Shown here piece by piece: positions 16,276 through 23,943 of a stretch of 64,000 nt of DNA. The notes under the pieces were generated by a model that searched no databases, was not told the origin of the DNA, and was given only the letters and a program-made list of their open reading frames with translations. This stretch comes from Ferrimonas marina (GTDB lineage: Bacteria > Pseudomonadota > Gammaproteobacteria > Enterobacterales > Shewanellaceae). Each line of letters opens with the position of its first letter. Positions within the stretch are counted from its first letter, which is position 1. The position numbers were made by a program, and so were the translations under genes. The stretch covers positions 115,594 to 179,593 of the forward strand of contig NZ_FQXG01000005.1 of assembly GCF_900129905.1 (NCBI RefSeq). Reading direction: 5' to 3'.

Positions 16276-16940
16276 CAGATCACCTTCCCTTTACCGTGGG
16301 GAACCTTATACAGCTTGGGCTTGGTGCCCAGAGCCACCTTGTCGCGGTAGGTCTGCTTGGCGCGCAGAACCTGGACGATCTCGCTGTTGGGATCATTCAG
16401 GTCACCAAAGACCACGGCCTTGGTCGGGCAGGCTTCAACACATGCCGGCGCACGGCCCTCTTTCAGGCGGGTCTTGCGGCACAGGTCGCACTTGTCCACC
16501 GCCTTGGTCACCGGGTCGACGTAGCGAACGCGGTAGGGGCAGGCTGCGATGCAGTACTGACAACCCACGCACTTGTTGGCCACCACGTCCACCACGCCTT
16601 TTTCATCACGGATGCAGGCACCGGTGGGGCACACGGAGACGCAGGGTGCGGTTTCGCAGTGAACGCAGCTTTGGCGGTCAAAGCGGTAGTGCTTGTCGTC
16701 GCCTTCGCCCAGCGGGCCTTCGCGAACGATATTGAGGCGAGAAACCCCTTCCGGCACATTATTGGCCTCACGACAGGCCTCAGAGCAGGCTTCACAACCG
16801 ATGCACTTGGTCTGGTCAAACACCAGCGCCAGGTTTTCTTTTTGAGGCTCAGCCTCGGAGCCGGTGGTGGCAATGGTGACCACCGGGATTGCCGCGCAGG
16901 CCGCACCGCCGGCAAGGAAATGACGTCGAGACAGTTTCAT
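16275..16940 (-). CDS. nrfC: NrfC-like periplasmic four-cluster ferredoxin subunit
   Basis: A 221-residue protein with a twin-arginine signal (MKLSRRHFLAGGAACAA), so it is probably exported folded by Tat. Four Fe-S binding groups are visible: CIGCEACSEAC, CVHCETAPCVSVCP, CVGCQYCIAACP and CDLCRKTR...CVEACP, sixteen cysteines in all, as in NrfC, DmsB and PsrB. It should carry electrons from the NrfD-like protein to the pentaheme NrfB-like protein. The start at 16940 overlaps the nrfB stop by one base; upstream in-frame codons would run into nrfB. Confidence 0.9.
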   Translation of the reverse strand: MKLSRRHFLAGGAACAAIPVVTIATTGSEAEPQKENLALVFDQTKCIGCEACSEACREANNVPEGVSRLNIVREGPLGEGDDKHYRFDRQSCVHCETAPCVSVCPTGACIRDEKGVVDVVANKCVGCQYCIAACPYRVRYVDPVTKAVDKCDLCRKTRLKEGRAPACVEACPTKAVVFGDLNDPNSEIVQVLRAKQTYRDKVALGTKPKLYKVPHGKGKVI

Positions 16941-17398
16941 CAGTTGTCCTCCTGTTCCGTCATGGCACCATGGCAATCCACACACAAAGCGGTACGTTCA
17001 CGCTTCTCCAGGTTGGCCATGGGATCCTCGCTCGGGTGCAGCTGGTGACACGCAGCGCAGGACAGGGTGTTCAGGTGGACATCGTGGGTCCAGTCTGCAT
17101 CCCGCAGTTTGTCCGGGCGGTGGCAGCGCACGCAGGTTTGATTCTGGTCGACGACATCGGTTTTCTTCCCTTCACCGAAATAGATCATCGCTTCTTTATT
17201 TCTTGGGTGACCGTCTTGGTCGCCGTGACAACGCACACAGGAAAGGCCGTTGGCGCCAATATTCCCGTGCGCCCCTTCCATTGCACCGTTGCGCTTATGA
17301 CAGCGCATACAGGCATCGTCCGAGGCCAAGGCCGGGGTGCCTACCGAGGCAAACACCAGCGCCAGGGCGGCGCTTTTCAATAATGTTGGAATCTTCAT
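16940..17398 (-). CDS. nrfB: NrfB-like pentaheme cytochrome c
   Basis: A 152-residue protein with a Sec signal peptide (KSAALALVFASVGTPALA) and five CXXCH motifs: CMRCH, CVRCH, CVRCH, CAACH and CVDCH. Number and spacing of hemes, with ligand-like histidines before each group (GAHGNIG, HDVHLNTLS), match NrfB, the periplasmic carrier to nitrite reductase NrfA; E. coli NrfB is somewhat longer (188). No nrfA lies nearby, so the acceptor is open. The ATG at 17396-17398 is preceded by AAGGGGATGAG; an earlier in-frame codon at 17416 falls in the hairpin. Confidence 0.87.
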   Translation of the reverse strand: MKIPTLLKSAALALVFASVGTPALASDDACMRCHKRNGAMEGAHGNIGANGLSCVRCHGDQDGHPRNKEAMIYFGEGKKTDVVDQNQTCVRCHRPDKLRDADWTHDVHLNTLSCAACHQLHPSEDPMANLEKRERTALCVDCHGAMTEQEDN

Positions 17399-17414
17399 CT
17401 CATCCCCTTGGAGC

Positions 17415-17437
17415 AAAAGGGGCCCAAGTCGGGCCCC
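17415..17437 (-). terminator. Terminator-like hairpin inside the nrf operon
   Basis: GGGGCCC-(5)-GGGCCCC, a perfect seven-pair GC stem, is followed on the minus strand by TTTTGC. It lies between the 60-residue membrane protein gene and nrfB. It could be a partial terminator that lowers nrfBCD expression, an attenuator, or an RNA-stability element. Confidence 0.6.
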
Positions 17438-17447
17438 AATGTCGGCA

Positions 17448-17630
17448 TCAAGACTTGGCCATTTCCGCTGTGTTGGACACGGTGTTCGTGGCCTTCTCCT
17501 TTTCCTCGCCTTTCAGGAACTCGTAACCGCCAACCACCAGTGCAGACACCAGGTAAGGCAAGCCAATAAAGAGAACAAAGAAAATAAAGAGATAAGGAAC
17601 AATAACAGTTAAGAAAGTACCGAAGCTCAT
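17448..17630 (-). CDS. Small single-span membrane protein heading the nrf operon
   Basis: A 60-residue protein with a long hydrophobic stretch (about residues 5-37, TVIVPYLFIFFVLFIGLPYL), a GGYEFLKGEEKEKA turn and a polar C-terminal tail ending AEMAKS. An excellent ribosome-binding site (CAGGAGG) lies 6 bases before the ATG, and it is 50 bases upstream of nrfB on the same strand, so I regard it as real. I do not recognise the family. Position suggests an accessory of the quinol-dehydrogenase complex, purely by association. Confidence 0.65.
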   Translation of the reverse strand: MSFGTFLTVIVPYLFIFFVLFIGLPYLVSALVVGGYEFLKGEEKEKATNTVSNTAEMAKS

Positions 17631-18074
17631 AGTAACCTCCTGTTGGAATATTGAGGTGGCAAATCATTTTGCCTTTTCCTCGGTTCAAATTATTAAACGG
17701 GACACCGATTAAATAATGTGATCCAGCGCATCCGAAACGACGATTTTGAAATCCGGAAGTCAGAAAGCAGAGCGCGATTCCAATTGCAAAAATAAAAATC
17801 CAAAAGACCAAAATGCAAAAAACCGAGACGGAATTACTGAAAGTGCCAAGATGAAATTTCATTAAGTGTAATTTGCGGCAAGGTGCTTTTCACAAGGCAT
17901 TTACCTGCGAACGATAAAAAGTTTCACTGCCTTTGGCACCCAAGTCGCACTCAAATCACAAAGTAAAGTTCTTCCCCTGCGTGACATTCCAGAATTACTC
18001 ATTGTCATACTTTTTCATTGGCAATTCTCATATATTAAGTTTCAGGTGAAAGCCGCAGACTGAGGGAACCAGCA
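17631..18074. promoter_or_regulatory. Divergent regulatory region between the nrf operon and the LysR gene
   Basis: The 440-base region is AT-richer than its surroundings and should contain both divergent promoters. TTGTGATTTGAGTGCGA (minus strand, about 17946-17962) has one good half of a CRP-type site and a poor second half. TTTTCATTGGCAATTCTCATATATTAAG (18011-18038, quoted in parts: TTTTCATT then CATATATTAAG) could include a promoter for the LysR gene. A 155-codon minus-strand ORF through here (17395-17862) has no coding character and is not called. Confidence 0.35.
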
Positions 18075-19031
18075 ATGAACAGACTTCGCGATATCAATAT
18101 CTTCACTATTAAAGTCTTTGTGATGGTGTACGAGTCATTGAACTCATTGTCGGTTGCCAACAGCCTCAATGTGCCGCCTTCCAAGATCAGCCGCTGCCTC
18201 TCTGCGCTGCGCCACGCCCTGGACGATAAGCTGTTTATCCGACGCCAGTATGGCTTTGAGCCTACGCCCATGGCGGACAAGCTCTACCCCTACTTTCAGC
18301 AGATGCTGACCTTGTGCGACCAGGCCACTGAGAACTGCGAGCGCAACCAGGGGCAGGCCAAACGCAACTATGTGGTGTGCGCGCCGCCAACCCTGTCAAA
18401 CCGCTTGGCCGCCATCTTGCGCAAAAAAGCCGGTGAGAATAATTTTGATCTCTCTTTGAATGTCCGCCCTCTGACCACCAATTCTGGCGATGACCTCATT
18501 CAAAGTCGTGCAGACCTGCTGCTGGCAATGAAACCATGTGAGAAGGAACAGACCGACTCACAGCACGTCAGCATGGGAGAGATGACCTATGTGGTCGGCC
18601 GTAAAGACCACCCTATCTGGCAGCGTCCCCGCCATAATATGCTGCAGGCGATCATCAGCTATCCCTTCCTGATCACCGAGTGTGCCGCCTTTAATGACCG
18701 CATCGATCCCCTCGAACTCTACGCCATGGACCATGGCCTCAAGCTAGAGTTAGCAGGCAAGGCCAGTGCCCTGTCCGAGGTCAGTGAATTCTTGGAGGAG
18801 AGCGATGCCTTGACCTTCATCGGTTCTCACTGCGCGGCAGAATTTCTGGATGCGATGCCGCAGATCCGCGCTCAAACACTCTCTCCAGTAGAATACGAAC
18901 TCTTACACGAGCGTCAGACTCAGCCCAACTACTACAGCATTACTCGCCGAGATGATTCCGGCTTGCCGCCCTGGTTCCGCGATGCCGTTCACGAATTCAT
19001 TCGGGGTAACGTTTCCGCTCTGGCGAGCTAA
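18075..19031 (+). CDS. LysR-family transcriptional regulator
   Basis: A 318-residue LysR-type regulator. The N-terminal winged helix-turn-helix (about residues 8-65) contains IFTIKVFVMVYESLNSLSVA then VPPSKISRCLSALRHALDDKLFIRRQYGFEPTPMA, the standard LTTR pattern; the substrate-binding-like effector domain follows from about 93. It is divergent from the nrf operon and is the obvious candidate regulator for it, or for the cytochromes beyond. No inducer can be named. An independent terminator follows. Confidence 0.88.
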   Translation: MNRLRDINIFTIKVFVMVYESLNSLSVANSLNVPPSKISRCLSALRHALDDKLFIRRQYGFEPTPMADKLYPYFQQMLTLCDQATENCERNQGQAKRNYVVCAPPTLSNRLAAILRKKAGENNFDLSLNVRPLTTNSGDDLIQSRADLLLAMKPCEKEQTDSQHVSMGEMTYVVGRKDHPIWQRPRHNMLQAIISYPFLITECAAFNDRIDPLELYAMDHGLKLELAGKASALSEVSEFLEESDALTFIGSHCAAEFLDAMPQIRAQTLSPVEYELLHERQTQPNYYSITRRDDSGLPPWFRDAVHEFIRGNVSALAS

Positions 19032-19041
19032 TCAATCAAAG

Positions 19042-19064
19042 CGGCGTGCTCAGCACGCCGTTTT
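19042..19064 (+). terminator. Terminator of the LysR gene
   Basis: CGGCGTGCT-CAGCACGCCG forms a long GC stem followed by TTTT, 11 bases past the stop codon. Confidence 0.88.
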
Positions 19065-19424
19065 CACCTTTGGAGATGACATTGGTTATCATTCCTCTTT
19101 TCAGTTTTAAGATTCGCAGGATACACAATTAGATAACACGCCTCCGCAAAACAATGATGAAGATCACGCAACTAGTTCGCCCGCCACGTTCGTTATTTCG
19201 CTCTTCTTTAATAAATTTGTTATTTGCAAAAATATTAATTAATTAGATATTTTGCGGAACAGTTCAAAAGACACCTTCACTAAATATAGCCATCCCTACT
19301 TGTTGATTCTTATTCCCAACATCCCACACACTCCATACCCTCGCCCGACAACAATAATCTGCAAGCCGGTGCGGAGGGTTTATACTTACCGGCGCTTTGA
19401 CGATCACCACTCTCAGGTTTTCCC
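19065..19424. promoter_or_regulatory. AT-rich upstream region of the EACC1-caspase cassette with an inverted repeat
   Basis: These 360 bases are clearly AT-richer than the flanking genes. An inverted repeat at 19226-19255 (GCAAAAATAT ... ATATTTTGC, 11-base spacer TAATTAATTAG) could bind a dimeric regulator. TATACT at 19381-19386 is a possible -10 box about 40 bases before the first cassette gene; its -35 (TCTGCA, 17 bases upstream) is poor. No convincing ORF is seen. Confidence 0.4.
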
Positions 19425-19769
19425 ATGTCCCTCTATATCGATGTCAGTGCCGACGACCCAGAGAATGCCCTGTCCCTCTCCCGCGAGCTGGTGCACAGCT
19501 GTCGCCAGGAGGTGGGCACCGACGCCAGCCTGGTAGAGGGCCCCCATCAATCCGGCAGCAAAGGTGCCGCTGAGCTCTCAACTCTGCTGTTGGAGGTACT
19601 GTCCGCCGGGGCAGTGCCGGTGCTGATCGAGGTGCTCAAATCGGTGCTGCATCGCAACCCGGGGGTCACCATCCAGATCCGCAATGACCAGGGCGAGGCG
19701 GTCAACCTGGATGCCGACACCATCCATCAAGCCGCCACCGAACAGGCCCTGCGCAAGGCCGTGGATTGA
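19425..19769 (+). CDS. EACC1-like (effector-associated constant component 1) small protein
   Basis: A 114-residue soluble protein. It has an N-terminal strand and helix (DPENALSLSRELVHSC), a GPHQSGSKGAAELSTLLLEV segment, a hydrophobic helix pair (AGAVPVLIEVLKSVLHRNPG), a final strand VTIQIRNDQGEAVNLDADTI and a C-terminal helix. Order and length fit the EACC1 family, small proteins encoded next to effector proteases such as caspase-like and trypsin-like enzymes in predicted conflict systems. The caspase gene starts four bases after its last codon, so they are surely co-transcribed. The ribosome-binding site is weak. Function as adaptor or sensor is inferred. Confidence 0.7.
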   Translation: MSLYIDVSADDPENALSLSRELVHSCRQEVGTDASLVEGPHQSGSKGAAELSTLLLEVLSAGAVPVLIEVLKSVLHRNPGVTIQIRNDQGEAVNLDADTIHQAATEQALRKAVD

Positions 19770-19772
19770 GCG

Positions 19773-21623
19773 ATGACGGCGCAACGACACGCGGTGCTGA
19801 TCGGCAACGATCACTTCCCCGATGACAGCCACAAACTCAGCCCCCTGCGCTGCCCGGTGGCCGACGTCGAGGGATTGGAGGAGCAACTGGGTAACCAGGC
19901 CAAAGGGGGATTCTCCTCGGTCCGGGTGCTGAAGAACGAAACCTCCAGCCAGGTAAAACTGGCCATCTATGAAACCTTCCGCCAGGCGGGTAGCGATGAC
20001 TTGGTGTTGATCTACTACTCTGGCCACGGCAAGCAAAATGCCGAGGGCGTGCTGCACCTTTCCACCCTGGATACCCGCTGTGATCTGCTGGAGCCCACCT
20101 CGGTGGACGTCGGGGTGCTGCGCCAATACGCCAAGAACTCCAAATCCAACAAGATCGTCTTTATCCTCGATTGCTGCTTCTCCGGTGCCATTGCCGGCGC
20201 CTTCGCCAAGGGCGCGGTGGAAGACCAGCTGCAGATGATGCGCACCGAGGGACGCGGCACCTACATCATGACCGGCTCCACTGGTATCCAGGTGTCGCTG
20301 GAAAAGGAGGAGGATCGCTACAGCGTCTTTACCAAATACCTGATTGAGGGGCTGAAAACCGGTGAGGCCGACAGCAGTGGCGACGGCACCATCACCATCG
20401 ATGAGTGGTACGACTACGTCAATCAGCGGGTGCGCAACGACAGCCCCCAGCAGCCGTCGAAGTGGTCCTTCGATGTACGTGGGGATCTGATCATCGCCAA
20501 GAGCGGCAAGGTGCCACGCCAGGAGCGGGCCAAGGCGATCAAGCGCAAGCTCTACCGCCTGGCCGGGGAGGAGCAGATCCCCGAATCCCTGTTAGAGCAT
20601 GCACGCCAGATCGCCCAAACCGAGCCCTCAGCCCTGAACGAAACCGAGCAACGACTGGATGCCTTGCTCAGCCAACTGCTCAAGGACAAGCTGTCGATCC
20701 CCCAGCTTATCTACCAATGGGGCGCCGAGCAGCGCTGGCAGGAAGCCCCGCTGCCCACCTCGCCACCACCGGCCAGCAAGGTGTCGCCACTAAAGTCCAT
20801 CAGCACGGTGGAGGAGCCCCCCAGCAAGGAACCTAAGCTCGATACGGTCGCCTCACCCATCCGCCCGGATCCGGCCCAGCGGCTGGACCCGGAACCCCGT
20901 GCTGCCGCTCCAGCTGCTCCAGCGGATAAGCCCGGCGGACGTGGGGCGGGTTTGGCGATCCTACTGGCACTGGTGATCGCCGGTGCGCTGGCCTACGGCC
21001 TCTATCTGCATGACAGTCAGCCCAGCGCTGTCACTGAACCGCCGGTCGCGAAGCCGACCCCCTCCCCTACCGCGACCCAGCCGGATCACAGCGCCGCCAT
21101 GAAGGAAGCCTTCCAGGCTTACCAACAGCAGCGCTACCAGGAGGCTTACCGTCGCTACCAGGAGCTCGCCGCCCAGGGCAACATCAAGGCGCAGTACAAT
21201 CAGGCGATGATGCTAAACAAGGGCCAGGGCACCGAGCAGGACGTCACCGCCGCCATCCACCTGCTTCGTCCCATCGCCACCGATGAGTACCCCAAGTACC
21301 AGTACTACCTGGCACGCATCTATGTCGACCACCCCACCCTGGACCCGAACTACCGCACCACCCACCGCCTGCTGCAAAGCGCCGCGGCCGGTGGCAACCT
21401 GTTTGCCCAGGACTTGATGGGCACCCTGCACCGCGATGGCCTGGGGGTTCCAGCTAACCTCGATGAAGCACAACACTGGTATCAGCAGGCGGCGCAACAG
21501 GGCCATCGCAATGCCATGGTGCATCTGCGCGATCTGCTGCTGCAGGAGCCCACCGCCGAGTCGCAACAGCAGGCCACCTACTGGCAAAACCAGATTGAGC
21601 AGCTCTCCTCCAACAACCCATGA
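19773..21623 (+). CDS. Membrane-anchored caspase-like (C14) peptidase with C-terminal Sel1/TPR repeats
   Basis: A 616-residue protein. Residues 4-245 form a caspase-like domain: AVLIGNDHF, catalytic His85 in YYSGHGKQ and catalytic Cys135 in ILDCCFSG, the D-x-C-x-SG form of bacterial metacaspase-like enzymes. SSGDGTITIDEW (201-212) looks like a single EF-hand-type calcium loop. A helical linker (250-325) and a proline-rich stretch (328-388) lead to one transmembrane helix (about 391-412). The C-terminal half (435-610) has Sel1/TPR-like repeats such as AQYNQAMMLNKGQGTEQD and AQDLMGTLHRDGLGVP. If the N-terminus is cytosolic, the repeats are periplasmic and could sense an envelope signal that triggers proteolysis. 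Targets are unknown. Confidence 0.85.
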   Translation: MTAQRHAVLIGNDHFPDDSHKLSPLRCPVADVEGLEEQLGNQAKGGFSSVRVLKNETSSQVKLAIYETFRQAGSDDLVLIYYSGHGKQNAEGVLHLSTLDTRCDLLEPTSVDVGVLRQYAKNSKSNKIVFILDCCFSGAIAGAFAKGAVEDQLQMMRTEGRGTYIMTGSTGIQVSLEKEEDRYSVFTKYLIEGLKTGEADSSGDGTITIDEWYDYVNQRVRNDSPQQPSKWSFDVRGDLIIAKSGKVPRQERAKAIKRKLYRLAGEEQIPESLLEHARQIAQTEPSALNETEQRLDALLSQLLKDKLSIPQLIYQWGAEQRWQEAPLPTSPPPASKVSPLKSISTVEEPPSKEPKLDTVASPIRPDPAQRLDPEPRAAAPAAPADKPGGRGAGLAILLALVIAGALAYGLYLHDSQPSAVTEPPVAKPTPSPTATQPDHSAAMKEAFQAYQQQRYQEAYRRYQELAAQGNIKAQYNQAMMLNKGQGTEQDVTAAIHLLRPIATDEYPKYQYYLARIYVDHPTLDPNYRTTHRLLQSAAAGGNLFAQDLMGTLHRDGLGVPANLDEAQHWYQQAAQQGHRNAMVHLRDLLLQEPTAESQQQATYWQNQIEQLSSNNP

Positions 21624-21746
21624 ACGGCCAATCGAAATCACAATGGTTTTCAGCTGAAGAAATTTACGCGCCTTTTCATCACTTTGCCCCACATTCCCCG
21701 CCATGAAATCCGTATAATCGCGGCGTGAATAATGGGGAGATTCAGT

Positions 21747-22664
21747 TTGGAAGCGGACAAAATAAAAAAAGGGGTGCAACGCATCACCTGGATAGGCTTT
21801 TGGCTTAACGCCGCCCTGGCCGGGATGAAGATCGTCGCAGGAACCCTGGGCAACAGCCGTGCCGTGGTGGCGGACGGCATCCACAGCCTGACCGATCTGG
21901 TCAGTGACATCGCCGTACTGATTGGCGTCAACGTCTGGTCGGCCCCCGCCGACGAGGACCACCCCTACGGACACCAGCGTTTTGAAACGGCGGTGACCCT
22001 GATCATCGGTCTGATGATGCTGGTGGCGGCGCTGGGGATCGCCTGGGATGCGCTGCAGATCTGGCGCAGCGGCGAGATCCGCGACACCGGCCTCATTGCC
22101 CTAGCCGCTGCCATCACCTCGCTGGTGGTCAAAGAAGCGCTGTTCCGCTGGACCCTGCGCGAGGGCCGTCGACTGGGCTCCTCCGCCGTGGTGGCTAACG
22201 CCTGGCACCACCGCAGTGACGCCATCAGCTCGCTGCCCGCCGCCATGGCAGTAATCGGGGCCATGCTGCTGCCCGGCATGGGCTGGATTGACCTGGTGGG
22301 TGCCGGGATCATCGCCCTGTTCCTGCTCCACGCCGCCATCAAGATCTGCCTGCCGGCCTTTAACGAGTTCCTCGATCGCGGCGCCGATGCCGAGACCCTG
22401 GCCGAACTCAAGGATCTGGCTTTGCAGGTAGAGGGGGTTCACGGCATTCACCGTCTGCGCACCCGCTACCACGGTGGCCTGATGATCGATCTGCACCTGA
22501 CCGTGGATGGCCGCCTGTCAGTACTGGAGGGCCATGCCATCGCCGATGCGGTGGAGCACACCCTGCTGCAGCAGGGGCCCAACGTGCGCGAAGTGCTGAT
22601 CCACGTTGACCCGTGCGAACAATCGCAGCGGGAAGCGAAGGCACCACCTGCTGCCCAGGGCTAA
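21747..22664 (+). CDS. Cation diffusion facilitator (CDF/FieF-like) metal efflux transporter
   Basis: About 305 residues with the CDF layout: six transmembrane helices, metal-site residues in ADGIHSLTDLVSD (helix 2) and HHRSDAISS (helix 5), and a cytosolic ferredoxin-like domain ending VREVLIHVDPCE. It should export Zn, Fe, Mn or a similar divalent ion by proton antiport. I chose the TTG at 21747 because GGGGAGA lies 6 bases before it; an ATG 15 bases earlier has no ribosome-binding site. TATAAT at 21713-21718 may be its -10 box. It ends in a strong terminator, so it is separate from the caspase cassette. Confidence 0.9.
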   Translation: MEADKIKKGVQRITWIGFWLNAALAGMKIVAGTLGNSRAVVADGIHSLTDLVSDIAVLIGVNVWSAPADEDHPYGHQRFETAVTLIIGLMMLVAALGIAWDALQIWRSGEIRDTGLIALAAAITSLVVKEALFRWTLREGRRLGSSAVVANAWHHRSDAISSLPAAMAVIGAMLLPGMGWIDLVGAGIIALFLLHAAIKICLPAFNEFLDRGADAETLAELKDLALQVEGVHGIHRLRTRYHGGLMIDLHLTVDGRLSVLEGHAIADAVEHTLLQQGPNVREVLIHVDPCEQSQREAKAPPAAQG

Positions 22665-22674
22665 GCCCAACCAC

Positions 22675-22702
22675 AAAAAAGGCCCCATACGGGGCCTTTT
22701 TT
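22675..22702 (+). terminator. Terminator of the CDF transporter gene
   Basis: AGGCCCC-ATAC-GGGGCCT with A6 before and T6 after, able to work in both directions. Confidence 0.9.
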
Positions 22703-22751
22703 CGTTCTTGCCGGTCATCTCGAGAAAAGAGCTAACGGCTTCTTAGGCCCC

Positions 22752-23016
22752 AGCGAAATCCCTACTACTTAGCTTGATAAGCACTCCAAGGGATGGAGAA
22801 CCATTGACTCTTACGCCGACTTTGAGGTGCCTGCGCGACGGCGTCATCGGCAAGGCAGAGGGCCAGGATGGCCCGAGTGACCAGCGGAGACATGGAGGTC
22901 GACTCTGGTCTATGCCGCCAGCCGATGTCTCCGGAGTAAAGATCCAGCACCGATAGGAGGCAACGGGGGTTCCAAGGGGGCGAGTAGCCCCTTTGGTTGT
23001 CGTCGCCAACGCGACA
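22752..23016 (+). repeat. Dispersed hairpin-rich repeat, about 265 bp, copy 1
   Basis: From AGCGAAATCC to AACGCGACA this segment matches the reverse complement of 31290-31554 over its whole length, with the same 265-base length and many substitutions. Conserved internal palindromes include GGCC-AGGAT-GGCC, GACCAG...CTGGTC, a ten-pair stem CCAAGGGGGC...GCCCCTTTGG and GTCGC-CAAC-GCGAC. A 60-codon ORF (22774-22956) falls in it but reads like a by-product of the conserved DNA. No transposase, target duplication or terminal inverted repeat is visible. Between it and the next terminator is a small AGCACC-GAAA-GGTGCT hairpin (23043-23058). Confidence 0.8.
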
Positions 23017-23082
23017 TGGAGACAAATCAAAAGATGAAGAACAGCACCGAAAGGTGCTAACCCCACCAATTTGCGAACAACC

Positions 23083-23110
23083 AAAAAAAGGCCCCACTCG
23101 GGGCCTTTTT
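23083..23110 (-). terminator. Terminator of uppP
   Basis: AGGCCCC-ACTC-GGGGCCT flanked by A7 and T5, 14 bases past the uppP stop codon. Confidence 0.9.
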
Positions 23111-23123
23111 CCGCGCTCGTCGT

Positions 23124-23918
23124 TTAGATAAAGAACAGGAACAATATCGCTGCCAACGCCAGTCGGTAGACCACGAAGGGGAACAGGCCCATACGGCCAA
23201 TCGCCTTCAGGAACAGATGGATACAGGCATAGGCCGAGAAAAAGGCCACCACCAGACCCAGCAGCAACGGGAACCATTCCACCGGCTCCGGGTTCTTCAG
23301 CAGACCCAGGGACTCGTAGCCACTGGCCGCCAAAGTGATCGGGATGGACAGCAGGAACGAGAAGCGCGCCGCGGTCAGTCGGGTCAGGCCCAGCAGCAGT
23401 GCAGCGGTGATGGTAGCCCCACTGCGGGAGGTGCCGGGGATCAGCGCCAGTGCCTGGGCAAAGCCAATCAGCAGGGCGATCTGCCAGGTGATCTGGGCAA
23501 ACTCGCGCTTCTCCGAGGCGGTGGCATCGGCAAACCACATCAGCAAACCAAACACCAGGGTGGTGGTGGCGATCACCGTGGTGGAGCGCAGGTCGTTGGA
23601 GATGATGTCACTGAACATCAGCCCCGCCAGGCCGGCAGGAATGGTGGCCAGGATGATAAGCCAGGCCATCCGGCTCTCTTCGTTATGCCGTCCGGCCAGA
23701 GAACCAGCCCAGTTCACCAGCAGGCTGCGTACATCATGACGGAAATAGATGATCACCGCCGCCAGGGTGCCGGCGTGGGTCATCATGTCGAAGGCCAGCC
23801 CCTGGTCTTCCCAATCCAGCAGTTGAGCCGGCAGGATCAGGTGGGCAGAGCTGGAGATGGGCAAAAACTCGGTCAGGCCCTGGATGATGGCCAGGACGAT
23901 TGCCTGAATGGGATCCAA
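23124..23918 (-). CDS. uppP: Undecaprenyl-diphosphatase (UppP/BacA)
   Basis: A 264-residue polytopic membrane enzyme that dephosphorylates undecaprenyl diphosphate to recycle the carrier lipid for peptidoglycan; extra copies give bacitracin resistance in other bacteria. Both family motifs are present: QGLTEFLPISSSAHL with the catalytic Glu near the N-terminus, and ALALIPGTSRSGATI in the second repeat. It starts 26 bases after folK and is probably the last gene of a folB-folK-uppP unit. Confidence 0.96.
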   Translation of the reverse strand: MDPIQAIVLAIIQGLTEFLPISSSAHLILPAQLLDWEDQGLAFDMMTHAGTLAAVIIYFRHDVRSLLVNWAGSLAGRHNEESRMAWLIILATIPAGLAGLMFSDIISNDLRSTTVIATTTLVFGLLMWFADATASEKREFAQITWQIALLIGFAQALALIPGTSRSGATITAALLLGLTRLTAARFSFLLSIPITLAASGYESLGLLKNPEPVEWFPLLLGLVVAFFSAYACIHLFLKAIGRMGLFPFVVYRLALAAILFLFFI

Positions 23919-23943
23919 TGTCGCTTCCTTTCAGAAAAACAGA

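Noticed and set aside
17395..17862. 155-codon minus-strand ORF over the small membrane protein and the nrf promoter region
   Set aside because: It is in a different frame from the well-supported 60-residue gene, has no ribosome-binding site, and spans a presumed promoter.
17935..17965. CRP or FNR site before the nrf operon
   Set aside because: TTGTGATTTGAGTGCGA has a fair first half-site but the second half matches poorly, and no FNR-type TTGAT....ATCAA was found, so I list it only as a weak note in the region entry.
22765..23538. 257-codon minus-strand ORF overlapping uppP and the dispersed repeat
   Set aside because: It runs out of frame through uppP and on through a terminator into the repeat; the repeat alone explains similarity to other ORFs.
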